Origin: an uncultured Alphaproteobacteria bacterium
Lineage (GTDB): Bacteria; Pseudomonadota; Alphaproteobacteria; RF32; CAG-239
Assembly: GCA_944391495.1 (NCBI GenBank)
Contig: CALXTU010000001.1
Coordinates: 467,496-531,495 of the forward strand
Direction of reading: 5' to 3'
DNA: 64,000 nt
Of the stretch, positions 36,239 to 45,339 are shown in pieces. The notes beneath the pieces are model-generated. The model was given only the letters and a program-made list of their open reading frames with translations, ran no database searches and had not been told where the DNA came from. The stretch's first letter is position 1, and every line of letters starts with the position of its first letter. The translations under genes and the position numbers were made by a program.

Positions 36239-37480
36239 ATGAACAGACGTGAATTTTTGATGAGTACGCTGGCGGCTTTTGCTTTGTCGGCGCTGCCGAA
36301 ACTGACTTTCGGTGAAGCAATTCCGGTGTCGGATGCGGTTAAGGCCAAAATCAACCCGCAAAACAAACTCGGGTTCGGATTTATGCGGTTGCCGCTTACG
36401 GATCCGAAAGATCAGACGGCGATTGATTATGACGAGTTGAACAAAATGGTCGATTTGTTCCTGCAGCGCGGGTTTACGTATTTTGACACTGCCTGGATGT
36501 ATATGGGACACGAAAGTGAAATTGCTTTAAGAAAGTCACTGGTGGAGCGGTATCCGCGGGATAAGTTTACCGTGGCGAGCAAACTGCCGGTCGGTATGAT
36601 CAAAAGTAAAGAAGAACAGGAAGAAGTATTTAACAAACAGCTGGAAAAGACCGGGCTTAAGTATTTTGATTATTATCTGGTGCATAATGTTAATGCCCAT
36701 ACGATAGACAATGTCCGCAATTTTGACAGTTTTAAGTTTGTTAATGACAAAAAGAAAGAGGGCAAGGTTAAACAGGTCGGTTTTTCTTTCCATGACAGTG
36801 CCGATATGTTTGAAGAGGTTATGAAAGAATATGCTGACCAGATTGATTTCGTGCAGCTGCAGATTAATTATATTGACTGGGACAATCCGGGAATCGAAGG
36901 CCGGCGCTGCTATGAAATCGCGCAAAAGTACAACAAACCGGTGGTTGTGATGGAGCCGGTCAAAGGCGGAAGTCTGGCCGCGGTGCCGCCGGCAGTTGAA
37001 AAAATATTTAAGGACGCCGCGCCGGATATGTCGGTGGCCTCATGGGCGGTGCGCTACGCGGCAAGTCTGCCGGGCGTGATGATGGTTTTGAGCGGTATGA
37101 GCAATCTGGAGCAGGTTGAGGACAATACCTCTTATATGCAGAACTTTAAGCCGCTTGACGCCAGAGAAACGCAGGTGGTTGAAAATGCGGTCAAGACGTT
37201 GCACAGCGAACTGCAGATTCCCTGCACGGCTTGTCGTTACTGTGTTGATTCCTGTCCGATGAAAATTGCCATTCCGGAATATTTTGCCATATATAATAAA
37301 GGCAGACAGGGATTCGGCAGCAATCCGTTCAGAGGACAACAGGCGGCTTATGACAAAATGGCGGCAAACCACGGCAAGGCTTCGGCCTGTATCGGCTGCC
37401 GGTTGTGTGAAAAGAACTGTCCGCAGCATATTGAAATCAGCCAGTGGATGAAAAAAATTGCCAAAATATTTGAAGCATAA
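36239..37480 (+). CDS. Tat-exported aldo/keto reductase with two 4Fe-4S motifs
   Basis: The ATG at 36239 is chosen for its AAGAAGGA site and Tat-like signal (MNRREF, hydrophobic to about 25); the product is 413 residues. The AKR barrel has the catalytic tetrad Asp83, Tyr88, Lys115 and His149. The C-terminus carries two ferredoxin motifs, Cys329/332/335/339 and Cys384/387/390/394. This class reduces substrates with electrons from Fe-S clusters and not only NADPH. Located 25 bases after the DUF362 gene and 11 before the flavodoxin, it likely works with them outside the inner membrane. Confidence 0.93.
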   Translation: MNRREFLMSTLAAFALSALPKLTFGEAIPVSDAVKAKINPQNKLGFGFMRLPLTDPKDQTAIDYDELNKMVDLFLQRGFTYFDTAWMYMGHESEIALRKSLVERYPRDKFTVASKLPVGMIKSKEEQEEVFNKQLEKTGLKYFDYYLVHNVNAHTIDNVRNFDSFKFVNDKKKEGKVKQVGFSFHDSADMFEEVMKEYADQIDFVQLQINYIDWDNPGIEGRRCYEIAQKYNKPVVVMEPVKGGSLAAVPPAVEKIFKDAAPDMSVASWAVRYAASLPGVMMVLSGMSNLEQVEDNTSYMQNFKPLDARETQVVENAVKTLHSELQIPCTACRYCVDSCPMKIAIPEYFAIYNKGRQGFGSNPFRGQQAAYDKMAANHGKASACIGCRLCEKNCPQHIEISQWMKKIAKIFEA

Positions 37481-37491
37481 AGGAGAAAGAC

Positions 37492-38073
37492 ATGAATAAA
37501 TGGTGGTTATCGGGAATTGCCGTGGTTGCTTTGCTGGTAGCGGCGGCCTATAAGGTTATGGCTCAGACGGGAGAGGAAAACAAAACCATGGATACGCAAA
37601 ATGCTAAAATTTTAATCGCTTATTATTCGTACAGCGGCAATACCAAAGAAGTGGCCGAGGCTATTCAAAAAGAGATCGGCGGCGATTTGTTTGAAATCAA
37701 GGCTGAGGGAACTTATCCCGATGAATACCGGCCGATGACCGAACAGGCCAAAAAGGAAATTGGCGCCGGTTTCCGGCCGAAACTGACAACATCGGTTGCC
37801 GATATGGCGCAGTATGACATAGTGTTTATCGGCTCACCGAACTGGTGGGGAACAATTACGCCGCAAGTCAGCAGCTTTTTGGAAAGCTATGATTTGTCCG
37901 GTAAAACGGTTATTCCGTTTGTTACCCATGGCGGCGGCGGACAGCAGAATACCATAGCCGATTTGACTGCCCAGTGCAAAGGCTGTAAGGTGAATAGTGA
38001 CGGTTGGGTCGGATACGGCAGCCGCACATTGGGGATCGGCAGTTGGCTTGAAGATTTGGGGTTTAAGAAATAA
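37492..38073 (+). CDS. Membrane-anchored or exported flavodoxin
   Basis: 193 residues: an N-terminal hydrophobic segment (about 5-22) acting as signal or anchor, then a flavodoxin domain with the FMN phosphate loop YYSYSGNTKEVA and flavin-contacting GSPNWWGT. Flavodoxins carry electrons and are normally cytoplasmic, so export is notable and matches its two exported neighbours. AAGGAGAAAG precedes the ATG. The stop overlaps the larB start by one base. Confidence 0.9.
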   Translation: MNKWWLSGIAVVALLVAAAYKVMAQTGEENKTMDTQNAKILIAYYSYSGNTKEVAEAIQKEIGGDLFEIKAEGTYPDEYRPMTEQAKKEIGAGFRPKLTTSVADMAQYDIVFIGSPNWWGTITPQVSSFLESYDLSGKTVIPFVTHGGGGQQNTIADLTAQCKGCKVNSDGWVGYGSRTLGIGSWLEDLGFKK

Positions 38074-38753
38074 TGGCCGATTGTTTTGCGGATATCGGCT
38101 TTGCCAAACTTGATATCAGCCGCCGAGAGCGGACGGGAATGCCGGAAACGATTTACTGCGCCGGAAAGACCAAAGAACAGCTCCTTGGGATATTAAAAAC
38201 TTTCCGGGACAGGAAATGTTCGGTTCTCGGCACCCGCTGCTCGCCGGAACAGGCGGCTTTTGTCAAAGATGCCGGTGTGACGGCCGAATATGATGAGGTT
38301 TCGCGGGTGATTACACTCGCCGTCGGCGAAAGGTATAAACTCAACGGCCGGATTGCCGTTTGTACCGGCGGTACGGCCGACTTACCGGTTGCCGAGGAAG
38401 CGGCGCAGGTTGCCGAGTTTTTCGGCGCCGGGGTTGACCGGCATTTTGATGTCGGTATTACCGGGCTTCATCGCCTGTTGGCGAAGATTGAAGAAATCCG
38501 CAAAGCCGATATTGTCATTACCGTTGCCGGAATGGAAGGCGCGCTGGCCAGCGTGATTGCCGGTCTGGTGGCGGCGCCGGTTATTGCCGTGCCGACATCG
38601 GTGGGATACGGCGCGTCGTTTCACGGATTGTCGGCACTGCTGACAATGCTTAATTCCTGTGCGGAAGGCATTTCCGTCGTTAATATTGACAACGGTTTCG
38701 GTGCGGCGGTTACGGCATGTAAAATGTTGAGGATGCTGAATAATCATGACTAA
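38073..38753 (+). CDS. larB: Nickel-pincer cofactor biosynthesis protein LarB
   Basis: LarB carboxylates and hydrolyses nicotinic acid adenine dinucleotide, the first step to the nickel-pincer nucleotide. The 226-residue protein has the AIR-carboxylase-like C-terminal domain (AVCTGGTADLPVAEEAA; TVAGMEGALASVIAGLV; VPTSVGYG). It overlaps flavodoxin by one base and larC by eight, showing that cofactor synthesis is locked into the redox operon. Confidence 0.95.
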   Translation: MADCFADIGFAKLDISRRERTGMPETIYCAGKTKEQLLGILKTFRDRKCSVLGTRCSPEQAAFVKDAGVTAEYDEVSRVITLAVGERYKLNGRIAVCTGGTADLPVAEEAAQVAEFFGAGVDRHFDVGITGLHRLLAKIEEIRKADIVITVAGMEGALASVIAGLVAAPVIAVPTSVGYGASFHGLSALLTMLNSCAEGISVVNIDNGFGAAVTACKMLRMLNNHD

Positions 38754-39954
38754 ATATCTTTATCTGGAAGGTGCCGGCGGAATCAGCGGCGATATGACGG
38801 TTGCGGCACTGCTTGATCTGGGCGCTGATCGGGGCCGGCTTGATGCCGTGTTGGAAAGCCTGAAACTTGAAGGTTTTGATTACCATATTGAACGCAAGTC
38901 GTCTTACAGCATCAGCGGTTGTGATTTTGATGTGCATCTGCATCACGAAGCGCATCATCATGAAGAGGCTTATCATGAGCATCATCACCATGAGCACCGG
39001 CATCTGGCAGATGTTTACGCCATTATTGACCGCGGCGTTATGACCGACAGAGCCAAAGCTCTGGCAAAGAAAATATTTTTGATTGTGGCCGAGGCCGAAG
39101 GGAAAGCGCATGGTTGTCCGGTTGAGGAAGTGCATTTTCATGAGGTCGGGGCGCTTGATTCAATCGTTGATATTATTGCGGCCGCGGTTTTGTTTGATGA
39201 TTTGCAGATTGATGAGGTTATTGTCAACGGTCTGAGCGAAGGGCGGGGCTTTGTTGAATGTCAGCACGGCAGGCTGCCGGTTCCGGTGCCGGCGGTATTG
39301 AATATTGCCGAAAAATACGGCGTTATGCTGCGACCGACGAATAATGACGGCGAGATGGTGACACCGACGGGAATAGCCATTGCTGCCGCAATCAGGACAA
39401 CGGAAAAAATCCCTGCCGCCTATAAAATACTTAAGACGGGAATCGGTCTGGGCAAAAGGGATTTCGGACATGCCAACTTTTTGCGCGCCATGATTATTGA
39501 AGACGGGGCGGCCGATGGGCAGATGTATGTTGTGGAAACCAATATAGACGATTCAACGCCGGAAGAGCTCGGGCTGGCCATGGATAAGCTGTTTGCCGCC
39601 GGTGCCGCCGACGTGCATTTTGAGCCGTGTTTTATGAAGAAAAACCGGCCGGCATATATGCTGCGGGCCATTGTTGCGGCAGACAAGCTTGCGGCAGCGG
39701 AAGATGTTATTTTCCGCAATACGTCGACCATCGGGCTGCGTAAATATCCGGTGGAAAGAACCTGTATGGTGCGGGAAATTTTATCGGTTGAACTGCCGTA
39801 CGGCAAGGTTTCGGTTAAGAAATGCCGGTTGGGTGATATTGTCCGATACAATCCGGAGTATGAGAGTGTTAAAGCTTTAAGCGAAGCCTGCGGAAAGACT
39901 TTTCGCGAGGTGTTTGACGAAGCGCGCCGGACTGCCGGGAACAGCGGGTTATGA
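38746..39954 (+). CDS. larC: Nickel insertase LarC (single ORF)
   Basis: LarC inserts nickel into the pincer nucleotide using CTP. This copy is one uninterrupted 402-residue frame, unlike L. plantarum where LarC1 and LarC2 are joined by a frameshift. Residues 64-86 are His-rich, likely a nickel store. Typical motifs are EGAGGISGDM at the start, FHEVGALDSIVDI near 130 and NIDDSTPEELG near 265. It overlaps larE by four bases (ATGA). Confidence 0.96.
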   Translation: MTKYLYLEGAGGISGDMTVAALLDLGADRGRLDAVLESLKLEGFDYHIERKSSYSISGCDFDVHLHHEAHHHEEAYHEHHHHEHRHLADVYAIIDRGVMTDRAKALAKKIFLIVAEAEGKAHGCPVEEVHFHEVGALDSIVDIIAAAVLFDDLQIDEVIVNGLSEGRGFVECQHGRLPVPVPAVLNIAEKYGVMLRPTNNDGEMVTPTGIAIAAAIRTTEKIPAAYKILKTGIGLGKRDFGHANFLRAMIIEDGAADGQMYVVETNIDDSTPEELGLAMDKLFAAGAADVHFEPCFMKKNRPAYMLRAIVAADKLAAAEDVIFRNTSTIGLRKYPVERTCMVREILSVELPYGKVSVKKCRLGDIVRYNPEYESVKALSEACGKTFREVFDEARRTAGNSGL

Positions 39955-40763
39955 TTGACCGGCTGGAGGCATATCTGTGCGAGCTGGCACCTGCGGGCAT
40001 AGCTCTGGCTTATTCGGGCGGGGTTGACAGTTCACTGTTGCTGGCCGTTTTGGGGCGTCTGCGGCAAAAGCGGCCGTTTGCGGTGATGGCTTTGACGATG
40101 CGGACGGTTTTGCAAGATGAGCGCGAGATGGCGGAGGCCGATGATTTTGCCAAAAGAGCGGGGATAGAGCAAAAGTTTTTGACGTTTGATCCGTTTCAGC
40201 TTGAAGAAGTTCGCCATAACCGGGAAGACCGCTGCTATCATTGCAAAAAGGCGATTTTTTCGCGGTTTAAAGAATATGCCGAGGCAAAAGGGTTGAAATA
40301 TCTGCTGGACGGAACCAATGCCGATGATTTGAATGTTTATCGTCCGGGAAGAAAGGCTCTGCAAGAACTCGGCGTTGTTTCGCCTTTGGCGGAACTCGGC
40401 ATCGGCAAAGCGGAAATACGCAAGATATCGGCGGCTCTGGGGCTGCCGACGGCGGGAAAACCGGCGGTGCCCTGTCTGGCTACCCGGTTTGAATATAATA
40501 CGCTGCTGGATGATGAGATAATATCAAAGGTCGCGCAAGGTGAAAAAATAGTTCGTGAGATGCTGCCGGAGGTTAAAGATATTCGTTTGCGGGTTCACGG
40601 TAATCTGGCACGGCTGGAGGTTTCGCCGGAGAGTATACCGGCTGTTGCCGCGCAGGCAAAGGAGCTCGGCAGGGTTTTGAAGCAAATCGGCTTTGATTAT
40701 GTTACGCTTGATTTGGAAGGGTATCGCTCCGGTTGTTTTGACGGGCATTTGCAACAAAATTAG
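39951..40763 (+). CDS. larE: Sacrificial sulfur transferase LarE
   Basis: LarE activates the pyridinium carboxylates with ATP and donates sulfur, in many species from its own cysteine. The 270-residue protein has the PP-loop YSGGVDSS (21-28), the CYHCKK motif near 95-100 and Cys175 in PAVPCLATRF, matching the sacrificial cysteine of L. plantarum LarE (Cys176). With larB and larC, all three cofactor genes are complete, yet no larA lies in the window. Confidence 0.96.
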   Translation: MIDRLEAYLCELAPAGIALAYSGGVDSSLLLAVLGRLRQKRPFAVMALTMRTVLQDEREMAEADDFAKRAGIEQKFLTFDPFQLEEVRHNREDRCYHCKKAIFSRFKEYAEAKGLKYLLDGTNADDLNVYRPGRKALQELGVVSPLAELGIGKAEIRKISAALGLPTAGKPAVPCLATRFEYNTLLDDEIISKVAQGEKIVREMLPEVKDIRLRVHGNLARLEVSPESIPAVAAQAKELGRVLKQIGFDYVTLDLEGYRSGCFDGHLQQN

Positions 40764-40811
40764 AAAAATTATTATACCAATAATCATGTTTAACAAATAA
40801 AAAAAGGTAAA

Positions 40812-41558
40812 ATGATGAAAAAAACAATTTTGATTTTTTTACTGATGATGGTAATGGCCGCGCCGGTTTGGGCTCACGGTAATCACGGACAGGTTGAGCT
40901 GACATCGGGTGCAACGTTGTCGGCCATTTGGCTGGCTGCTCTGCTGACTGCAGTGTTGCACACGATTATGGGGCCGGATCACTACCTGCCGTTTATTGCC
41001 ATCGGTAAAAGTCGCGGTTACAGTCTGAAGAAGACGTTGTTCTGGACATTTGTCTGCGGAATCGGCCATATTGCGAGTGCGCTGCTGATTGCGGCAGTGT
41101 TTATTTATTTTTCGCAATGGCTGAGTTCGGAAAAGTTTGCCTGGATTGAGGAAAACCGCGGAAATGTCGCTGCGTATGCCCTCATCGGTCTCGGCGCCGC
41201 ATATTTATTGTGGGCGCTGCGCCGCCGTCTGAGGCATAAACACGGTGCGGAACATCATTTACCGCAGCCCGGGAAGGAAAAAAATATTTCCGTCTGGGTG
41301 TTGTTTATTATTTTTGTCTTGGGTCCGTGCGAAGCTTTGCTGCCGATTTTGACGGCATCCAGCGTTTTGGGTGTTTCGGCGGTTATTTCCAGCACCGTTA
41401 TTTTTTCCATTGCCACCATTGCGACGATGATGCTGGCGGTGGCACTGGGAATCCTCGGAATTAACGCATTGCGGTTTCACCGGCTGGAAGCTTATGCGCA
41501 TGAAATTGCCGGCGGGACGATTATGGCCTGCGGCGTGGCAATTATCTGCGGACTGTAA
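40812..41558 (+). CDS. Nickel/cobalt permease-like membrane protein
   Basis: 248 residues with a signal-like N-terminus (cleavage near VWAHG), a His-rich start of the mature chain (HGNHG) and about six membrane helices. Helix 2 carries HTIMGPDHYLPF, the H-x4-DH pattern used for Ni/Co binding in NicO/UreH-type permeases. A His-containing loop follows near 138-147. Its place 48 bases after larE argues for nickel supply to LarC. Direction of transport is inferred. Confidence 0.75.
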   Translation: MMKKTILIFLLMMVMAAPVWAHGNHGQVELTSGATLSAIWLAALLTAVLHTIMGPDHYLPFIAIGKSRGYSLKKTLFWTFVCGIGHIASALLIAAVFIYFSQWLSSEKFAWIEENRGNVAAYALIGLGAAYLLWALRRRLRHKHGAEHHLPQPGKEKNISVWVLFIIFVLGPCEALLPILTASSVLGVSAVISSTVIFSIATIATMMLAVALGILGINALRFHRLEAYAHEIAGGTIMACGVAIICGL

Positions 41559-41560
41559 AA

Positions 41561-41593
41561 ATTAAGCCCTCTTTTGCAAGGGGAGGGCTTAAT
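41561..41593 (+). terminator. Hairpin terminator after nickel permease gene
   Basis: ATTAAGCCCTC / GAGGGCTTAAT perfect stem; the trailing T-run is weak (CGGTTTTG), so read-through into the polyferredoxin gene is possible. Confidence 0.55.
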
Positions 41594-41623
41594 CGGTTTT
41601 GTAAAATATAAAGGATAAGATTA

Positions 41624-42898
41624 ATGGGGCGAAAGAGTTTTTATTTGCGGGTTGGTGTTGCCGCTGTTGCCGGAATTTTGATGATTTTGGCTTTTGCCGG
41701 AATTGTCTATCCGGTTCAGATTTTTGATTGGCAGCTGATGGCCGTTTTGCAGAGGGTTTTAATTGATTTTTCGGTTGCGGCTGCGGTGGTGCTGGCGGCG
41801 ATTGTCGTGTTGACGTTTTTGTTCGGCCGGATTTATTGTTCGACGATTTGTCCTTTGGGATTGCTGCAGGAACTTTTGACGGTGGTGTTTCGCCGTAAGC
41901 TGAAAATGCAGAAAAACAGGCCTTATAAATATTTTATTGCCGCTGCGGCGTTCGGGCTGCTGTTTGGCGGTACGGTGTTGGTAACAAGGCTGGTTGATCC
42001 TTACAGCGTGTTCGGCAATGCGGCCGGCGATGCCTGGTATGGTTTAGCGGCAGTGGTGCTGCTTGCCGTTTTGGTGTGGTTCAAAGGGCGGTGGTTTTGC
42101 AGCAATATCTGTCCGGCAGGTGCGATTTTGGGACTGCTGGCGAAGTTTTCGCTATTTAAGGTTTATATGGATAAAAACAGTTGTGTCGCCTGCGGTTTGT
42201 GTGCCGGAAAATGTCCGACCGGAAGTATTGACGTAAAGAATAAAACGGTTGACAACGAAACCTGCATTAAATGTCTGCGCTGTCTTCCGGTCTGTCGGAA
42301 AAGCGGTATACATTACGGTTTAAAACCGGCCGAAAAAACAGCTTTCAGTCCGGCAAGGCGGAAACTTTTGATCGGCGGTGCGGCGTTAATCGTTTTGGCA
42401 GCGGCAGTGAAAAGCGGTGCGGCATTTGTCAAAACCGCGGCGCTCAAAGTGAAGAATGTTATTCTGCCGGCAGGCGCCGGTACGGCTGCAAGATTTGTCA
42501 ACAGTTGTCTGAACTGTAATTTGTGCGTACAGAACTGTCCGATGAAAATTATCAAAAAGGCTGATGCGGATTTTCCGGTTGTTCATATTGACTATTCCGC
42601 GGGTTTTTGCGAATATGGTTGTCATAAGTGTTCGGAAGTTTGTCCGTCCGGCGCCATCAAACGTCTGAGTCTGGCGGAAAAACAGAAAACACAAATCGGT
42701 CTGGCGGCGATTGATGCGGATAAATGTATCAAATGCGGTCTGTGCGTGATGAAATGTCCCAGGGAGGCTTTGACGCGGGAGGACGGAAGCGTGTCGGTTG
42801 TTAATGCGGATATATGTATCGGCTGCGGTGTCTGCAAAACGGCATGCCCGGTTAAGGCCATAACAATTACGGCGGTTGAAACGCAGAAAATTTTGTAA
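41624..42898 (+). CDS. Membrane polyferredoxin (NapH/CcoG-like)
   Basis: 424 residues. The N-terminal half has about five membrane helices and two CxxxCP loops ([18 protein letters not shown]), as in NapH/MauN quinol dehydrogenases. The rest carries six ferredoxin-like cysteine motifs: [60 protein letters not shown] and [13 protein letters not shown] further helix lies near 250-265. Such proteins carry electrons between the membrane and soluble partners. It is a good candidate to feed the exported flavodoxin and reductase. TatA follows 13 bases later. Confidence 0.88.
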   Translation: MGRKSFYLRVGVAAVAGILMILAFAGIVYPVQIFDWQLMAVLQRVLIDFSVAAAVVLAAIVVLTFLFGRIYCSTICPLGLLQELLTVVFRRKLKMQKNRPYKYFIAAAAFGLLFGGTVLVTRLVDPYSVFGNAAGDAWYGLAAVVLLAVLVWFKGRWFCSNICPAGAILGLLAKFSLFKVYMDKNSCVACGLCAGKCPTGSIDVKNKTVDNETCIKCLRCLPVCRKSGIHYGLKPAEKTAFSPARRKLLIGGAALIVLAAAVKSGAAFVKTAALKVKNVILPAGAGTAARFVNSCLNCNLCVQNCPMKIIKKADADFPVVHIDYSAGFCEYGCHKCSEVCPSGAIKRLSLAEKQKTQIGLAAIDADKCIKCGLCVMKCPREALTREDGSVSVVNADICIGCGVCKTACPVKAITITAVETQKIL

Positions 42899-42911
42899 AA
42901 GGAGAAAAAAT

Positions 42912-43127
42912 ATGTCGTTAGGTTTGACGGAAATAGCCCTGATTTTGATTGTGGTGCTGATTTTGTTCGGCGGTAAGCGGATTCCGGAACTGGCCAAGGC
43001 TCTGGGAAAAGCCCAGTATGAATATAAAAAGGCCAAGGAAATGCTGCAGAATGAAGCGCAGGATTTGAAAAATACCGTTGAAAAAGCCGCCGAGGAAGAA
43101 GAAAAGAAATCCGAGAACCAGAAATAA
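42912..43127 (+). CDS. tatA: Sec-independent translocase TatA
   Basis: 71 residues from the ATG at 42912, supported by AAAAGGAG. One N-terminal membrane helix, the [16 protein letters not shown] hinge and amphipathic helix, and a charged tail: the TatA layout. Its stop overlaps the tatC start. No tatB is seen, so this may be a minimal TatAC system. Confidence 0.93.
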   Translation: MSLGLTEIALILIVVLILFGGKRIPELAKALGKAQYEYKKAKEMLQNEAQDLKNTVEKAAEEEEKKSENQK

Positions 43128-43855
43128 TGGCGGAAGATAAAGACGAAAGCCTGATTCAGCATTTGGAAGCCTTGCGCTCAATGCTGATACATTGTTTTGT
43201 TGCCCTGGCCGTCGGTCTGGTGCCGATGTTTTTGCTGGCGCCTTATTGTATGGACGGCTTAATCGCCATTATGATCGGCAATAACGAGGTTTCGTTGAAC
43301 TATTTTTCGCCGATGGAAGTGTTTATCCTGCAGATTAAAATTGCGGTGGTGCTGGATTTGGTGATTTGTTTTCCGTATATTGCCAGACAGTTGTGGAAAT
43401 TTGTTCTGCCGGCGCTTTATGACAACGAACGGCGTTTTGTGAGGTCGATTGTTTTGTCGTCGACGCTGCTGTTTGTACTCGGTGCGGCGTTTTGTATATT
43501 TTTTATTTTGCCGCTGATTATTAATTTCGGTGTCAGTTTCGCTACCGGAAACATTCAGGCGACGCTGGGCGTTTCCAACATTATTTCTCTGGCATTGTGG
43601 CTGGCGGTGGTGTTCGGGCTGATGTTTCAGTTTCCGCTGATTACCTATTCGCTGATCCGGTCGGGAATTGCATCATATGAGGTGGTTAAGGCTAAGAGAC
43701 CGTATATTTTAATCGGAATATTGATTATCGCAGCATTGCTGACACCGCCGGACGTGGTCAGTCAGATTATGCTGGCAACGCCGACATATCTGCTGTTTGA
43801 AGCCGGGCTTTATTGTGCCAAAAAGAGGGATAAAAGATTATCTGATGAAGATTGA
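43127..43855 (+). CDS. tatC: Twin-arginine translocase subunit TatC
   Basis: 242 residues, six membrane helices, the N-terminal HLEALRSMLIH signal-binding segment and the FSPMEVF loop typical of TatC. It recognises twin-arginine signals and exports folded, cofactor-loaded proteins, which would suit the two RR-signal redox proteins encoded 6-8 kb upstream. The start shares a base with the tatA stop. Confidence 0.95.
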   Translation: MAEDKDESLIQHLEALRSMLIHCFVALAVGLVPMFLLAPYCMDGLIAIMIGNNEVSLNYFSPMEVFILQIKIAVVLDLVICFPYIARQLWKFVLPALYDNERRFVRSIVLSSTLLFVLGAAFCIFFILPLIINFGVSFATGNIQATLGVSNIISLALWLAVVFGLMFQFPLITYSLIRSGIASYEVVKAKRPYILIGILIIAALLTPPDVVSQIMLATPTYLLFEAGLYCAKKRDKRLSDED

Positions 43856-44291
43856 TAAAATTACGACAAACAAGAGGAAGTTCCTGGATATTTTGCTTAT
43901 CGGCGATGAGGACGAGAAAATGATTGGCCGATATTTAGATGCATCAGATCTGTTTGTCTTGTATGATGAAGACCGGCCGGCTGCAGTATGTGCCGTTATG
44001 AAAACGGCTGAGGATATCATTGAGATAAAGAATCTGGCAACTTATCCGGAGTATCGCCGGAAAGGGTATGCATCGGCATTAATTGATTTTGTCTGTAATG
44101 AATATAAAGGAAGGTTTAAAACACTGCTTCTGGGAACGGGAGAAAATATAAAAACGCTGTGTTTTTATAAGAAACGGGGGTTTGTTGAAACCTTCAGGGT
44201 AAAGAATTTTTTTATTGATAATTATTCCCACCCGATTATTGAAGAGGGAAAATTATTGACGGATATGATTTATTTGCAAAAATCTTTATAG
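43845..44291 (+). CDS. GNAT-family N-acetyltransferase
   Basis: 148 residues from the ATG at 43845, overlapping tatC by 11 bases. The acetyl-CoA loop YRRKGYASALID near 82-93 and the FYKKRGFVE end motif are typical. Substrate unknown. It is the last gene of the tat transcript and may be unrelated to the redox system. Confidence 0.85.
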   Translation: MKIDKITTNKRKFLDILLIGDEDEKMIGRYLDASDLFVLYDEDRPAAVCAVMKTAEDIIEIKNLATYPEYRRKGYASALIDFVCNEYKGRFKTLLLGTGENIKTLCFYKKRGFVETFRVKNFFIDNYSHPIIEEGKLLTDMIYLQKSL

Positions 44292-44342
44292 CTTTTGTTA
44301 AATTGGAAAACGGCATTGTTTTCAGGAAGCTTTTTAATCAAA

Positions 44343-44714
44343 AGAGAGAGATTGACGTTCGCAAGCTCCGTTGCCTCTGCGGCGCCGGCCTAAAGGCCGC
44401 CGGCATACTTCCGTCTGCCTGCGCCTGGTAGTGAACCCCCTTTTCCCGGGGCTTCAAATCGTCCTTCCTCATCATTTACAACAAAACCCTCCGCAGGGGA
44501 GGGCTTGTTGTAAATGGCGGAGAGAGAGGGATTGACGTTCGCAAAGCTCCGTTGCCTCTGCGGCGCCGGCCTAAAGGCCGCCGGCATACTTCCGTCTGCC
44601 TGCGCCTGGTAGTGAACCCCCTTTTCCCGGGGCTTCAAATCGTCCTTCCTCATCATTTACAACAAAACCCTCCGCAGGGGAGGGCTTGTTGTAAATGGCG
44701 GAGAGAGAGGGATT
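44343..44714. repeat. Tandem 181-bp repeat seeded from tRNA-Ser 3' end
   Basis: Two nearly identical units begin at 44351 and 44531. Each unit's right end carries the last bases of tRNA-Ser including CCA (TGGCGGAGAGAGAGG); a shorter remnant precedes unit 1. Each unit also has a TTTACAACAA ... TTGTTGTAAA hairpin around GGAGGG/CCCTCC, which could terminate tRNA-Ser. Long frames seen here are artefacts. The 404 bases between the GNAT gene and the tRNA hold nothing else. Confidence 0.8.
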
Positions 44715-44787
44715 TGAACCCCCGGTACCCGGTAAAGAGTACAATTGATTTCGAGTCAACCGCATTCGACCACTCTGCCATCTCTCC
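44696..44787 (-). tRNA. tRNA-Ser (anticodon CGA)
   Basis: Minus-strand 92-base gene: acceptor GGAGAGA / TCTCTCC, D-loop GTGGTCGAATGC, anticodon loop ACTCGAAAT with anticodon CGA, a long variable arm, T-arm GGGTTCAAATCCC and encoded CCA. Long arm and anticodon agree on serine. Confidence 0.95.
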
Positions 44788-44860
44788 GTTGTCGTATCAT
44801 CGGTCTTGCTCTTTATTAACCGTTTTCTTTTTATTTTGCAAGCAGATTTTCAAAAAAAAT

Positions 44861-45235
44861 TTATCTTTCTTTTTCTCCGCGGCCGATGAGGTATTTTTTT
44901 TCAAACAACGGCTCCAGAAAAAAGGCAACGGCGTTTAACTCTTGCTGCAGTTCCCGAGGATACATCCTTTCAAGGCGGACCATCAGTTCCTTTTTATCGG
45001 TATAGCCCAGAGCCTGAGGTCCCAGAGCATCAATTGCGTCGTCAAAATTATCAAAAAGTCCGATGCCTTTAATCAAACATTCCAGATGTTCTCCGGTTGA
45101 GGCATTGCGCATATCCAGCGTATCACCGATTTTTACCTGTTGCGCTTTTTTATCAAACAGGTGAATGCCGATTTTGCGGCTGCCGTTTTTTATTTTATTA
45201 AATGAGAATTCATGGACATCAATCGAATATTTCAT
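44861..45235 (-). CDS. ASCH-domain protein
   Basis: 124 residues; the first 75 fit an ASCH domain (FNKIKNGSRKIGIHLFDKKAQQVKIGDTL), a PUA-like fold that binds RNA or modified nucleosides. The C-terminal part (YTDKKELMVRLERMYP) is helical. CGGAGG precedes the ATG. It is a single gene between tRNA-Ser and fliP. The exact substrate is unknown. Confidence 0.8.
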   Translation of the reverse strand: MKYSIDVHEFSFNKIKNGSRKIGIHLFDKKAQQVKIGDTLDMRNASTGEHLECLIKGIGLFDNFDDAIDALGPQALGYTDKKELMVRLERMYPRELQQELNAVAFFLEPLFEKKYLIGRGEKER

Positions 45236-45339
45236 CGGAAACCTCCGCCGGGTAATAGTTTATTGTATTATGGCAGAAAAAAGATGTTTTTCCACAAAAA
45301 AATCGGTTCGTGGATATTTTGGTTTGTTCTGTACGGAGG

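Noticed and set aside
44390..44656. 88-codon minus-strand frame with internal repeats
   Set aside because: Comes from translating the tandem repeat and tRNA 3' end, a common artefact.
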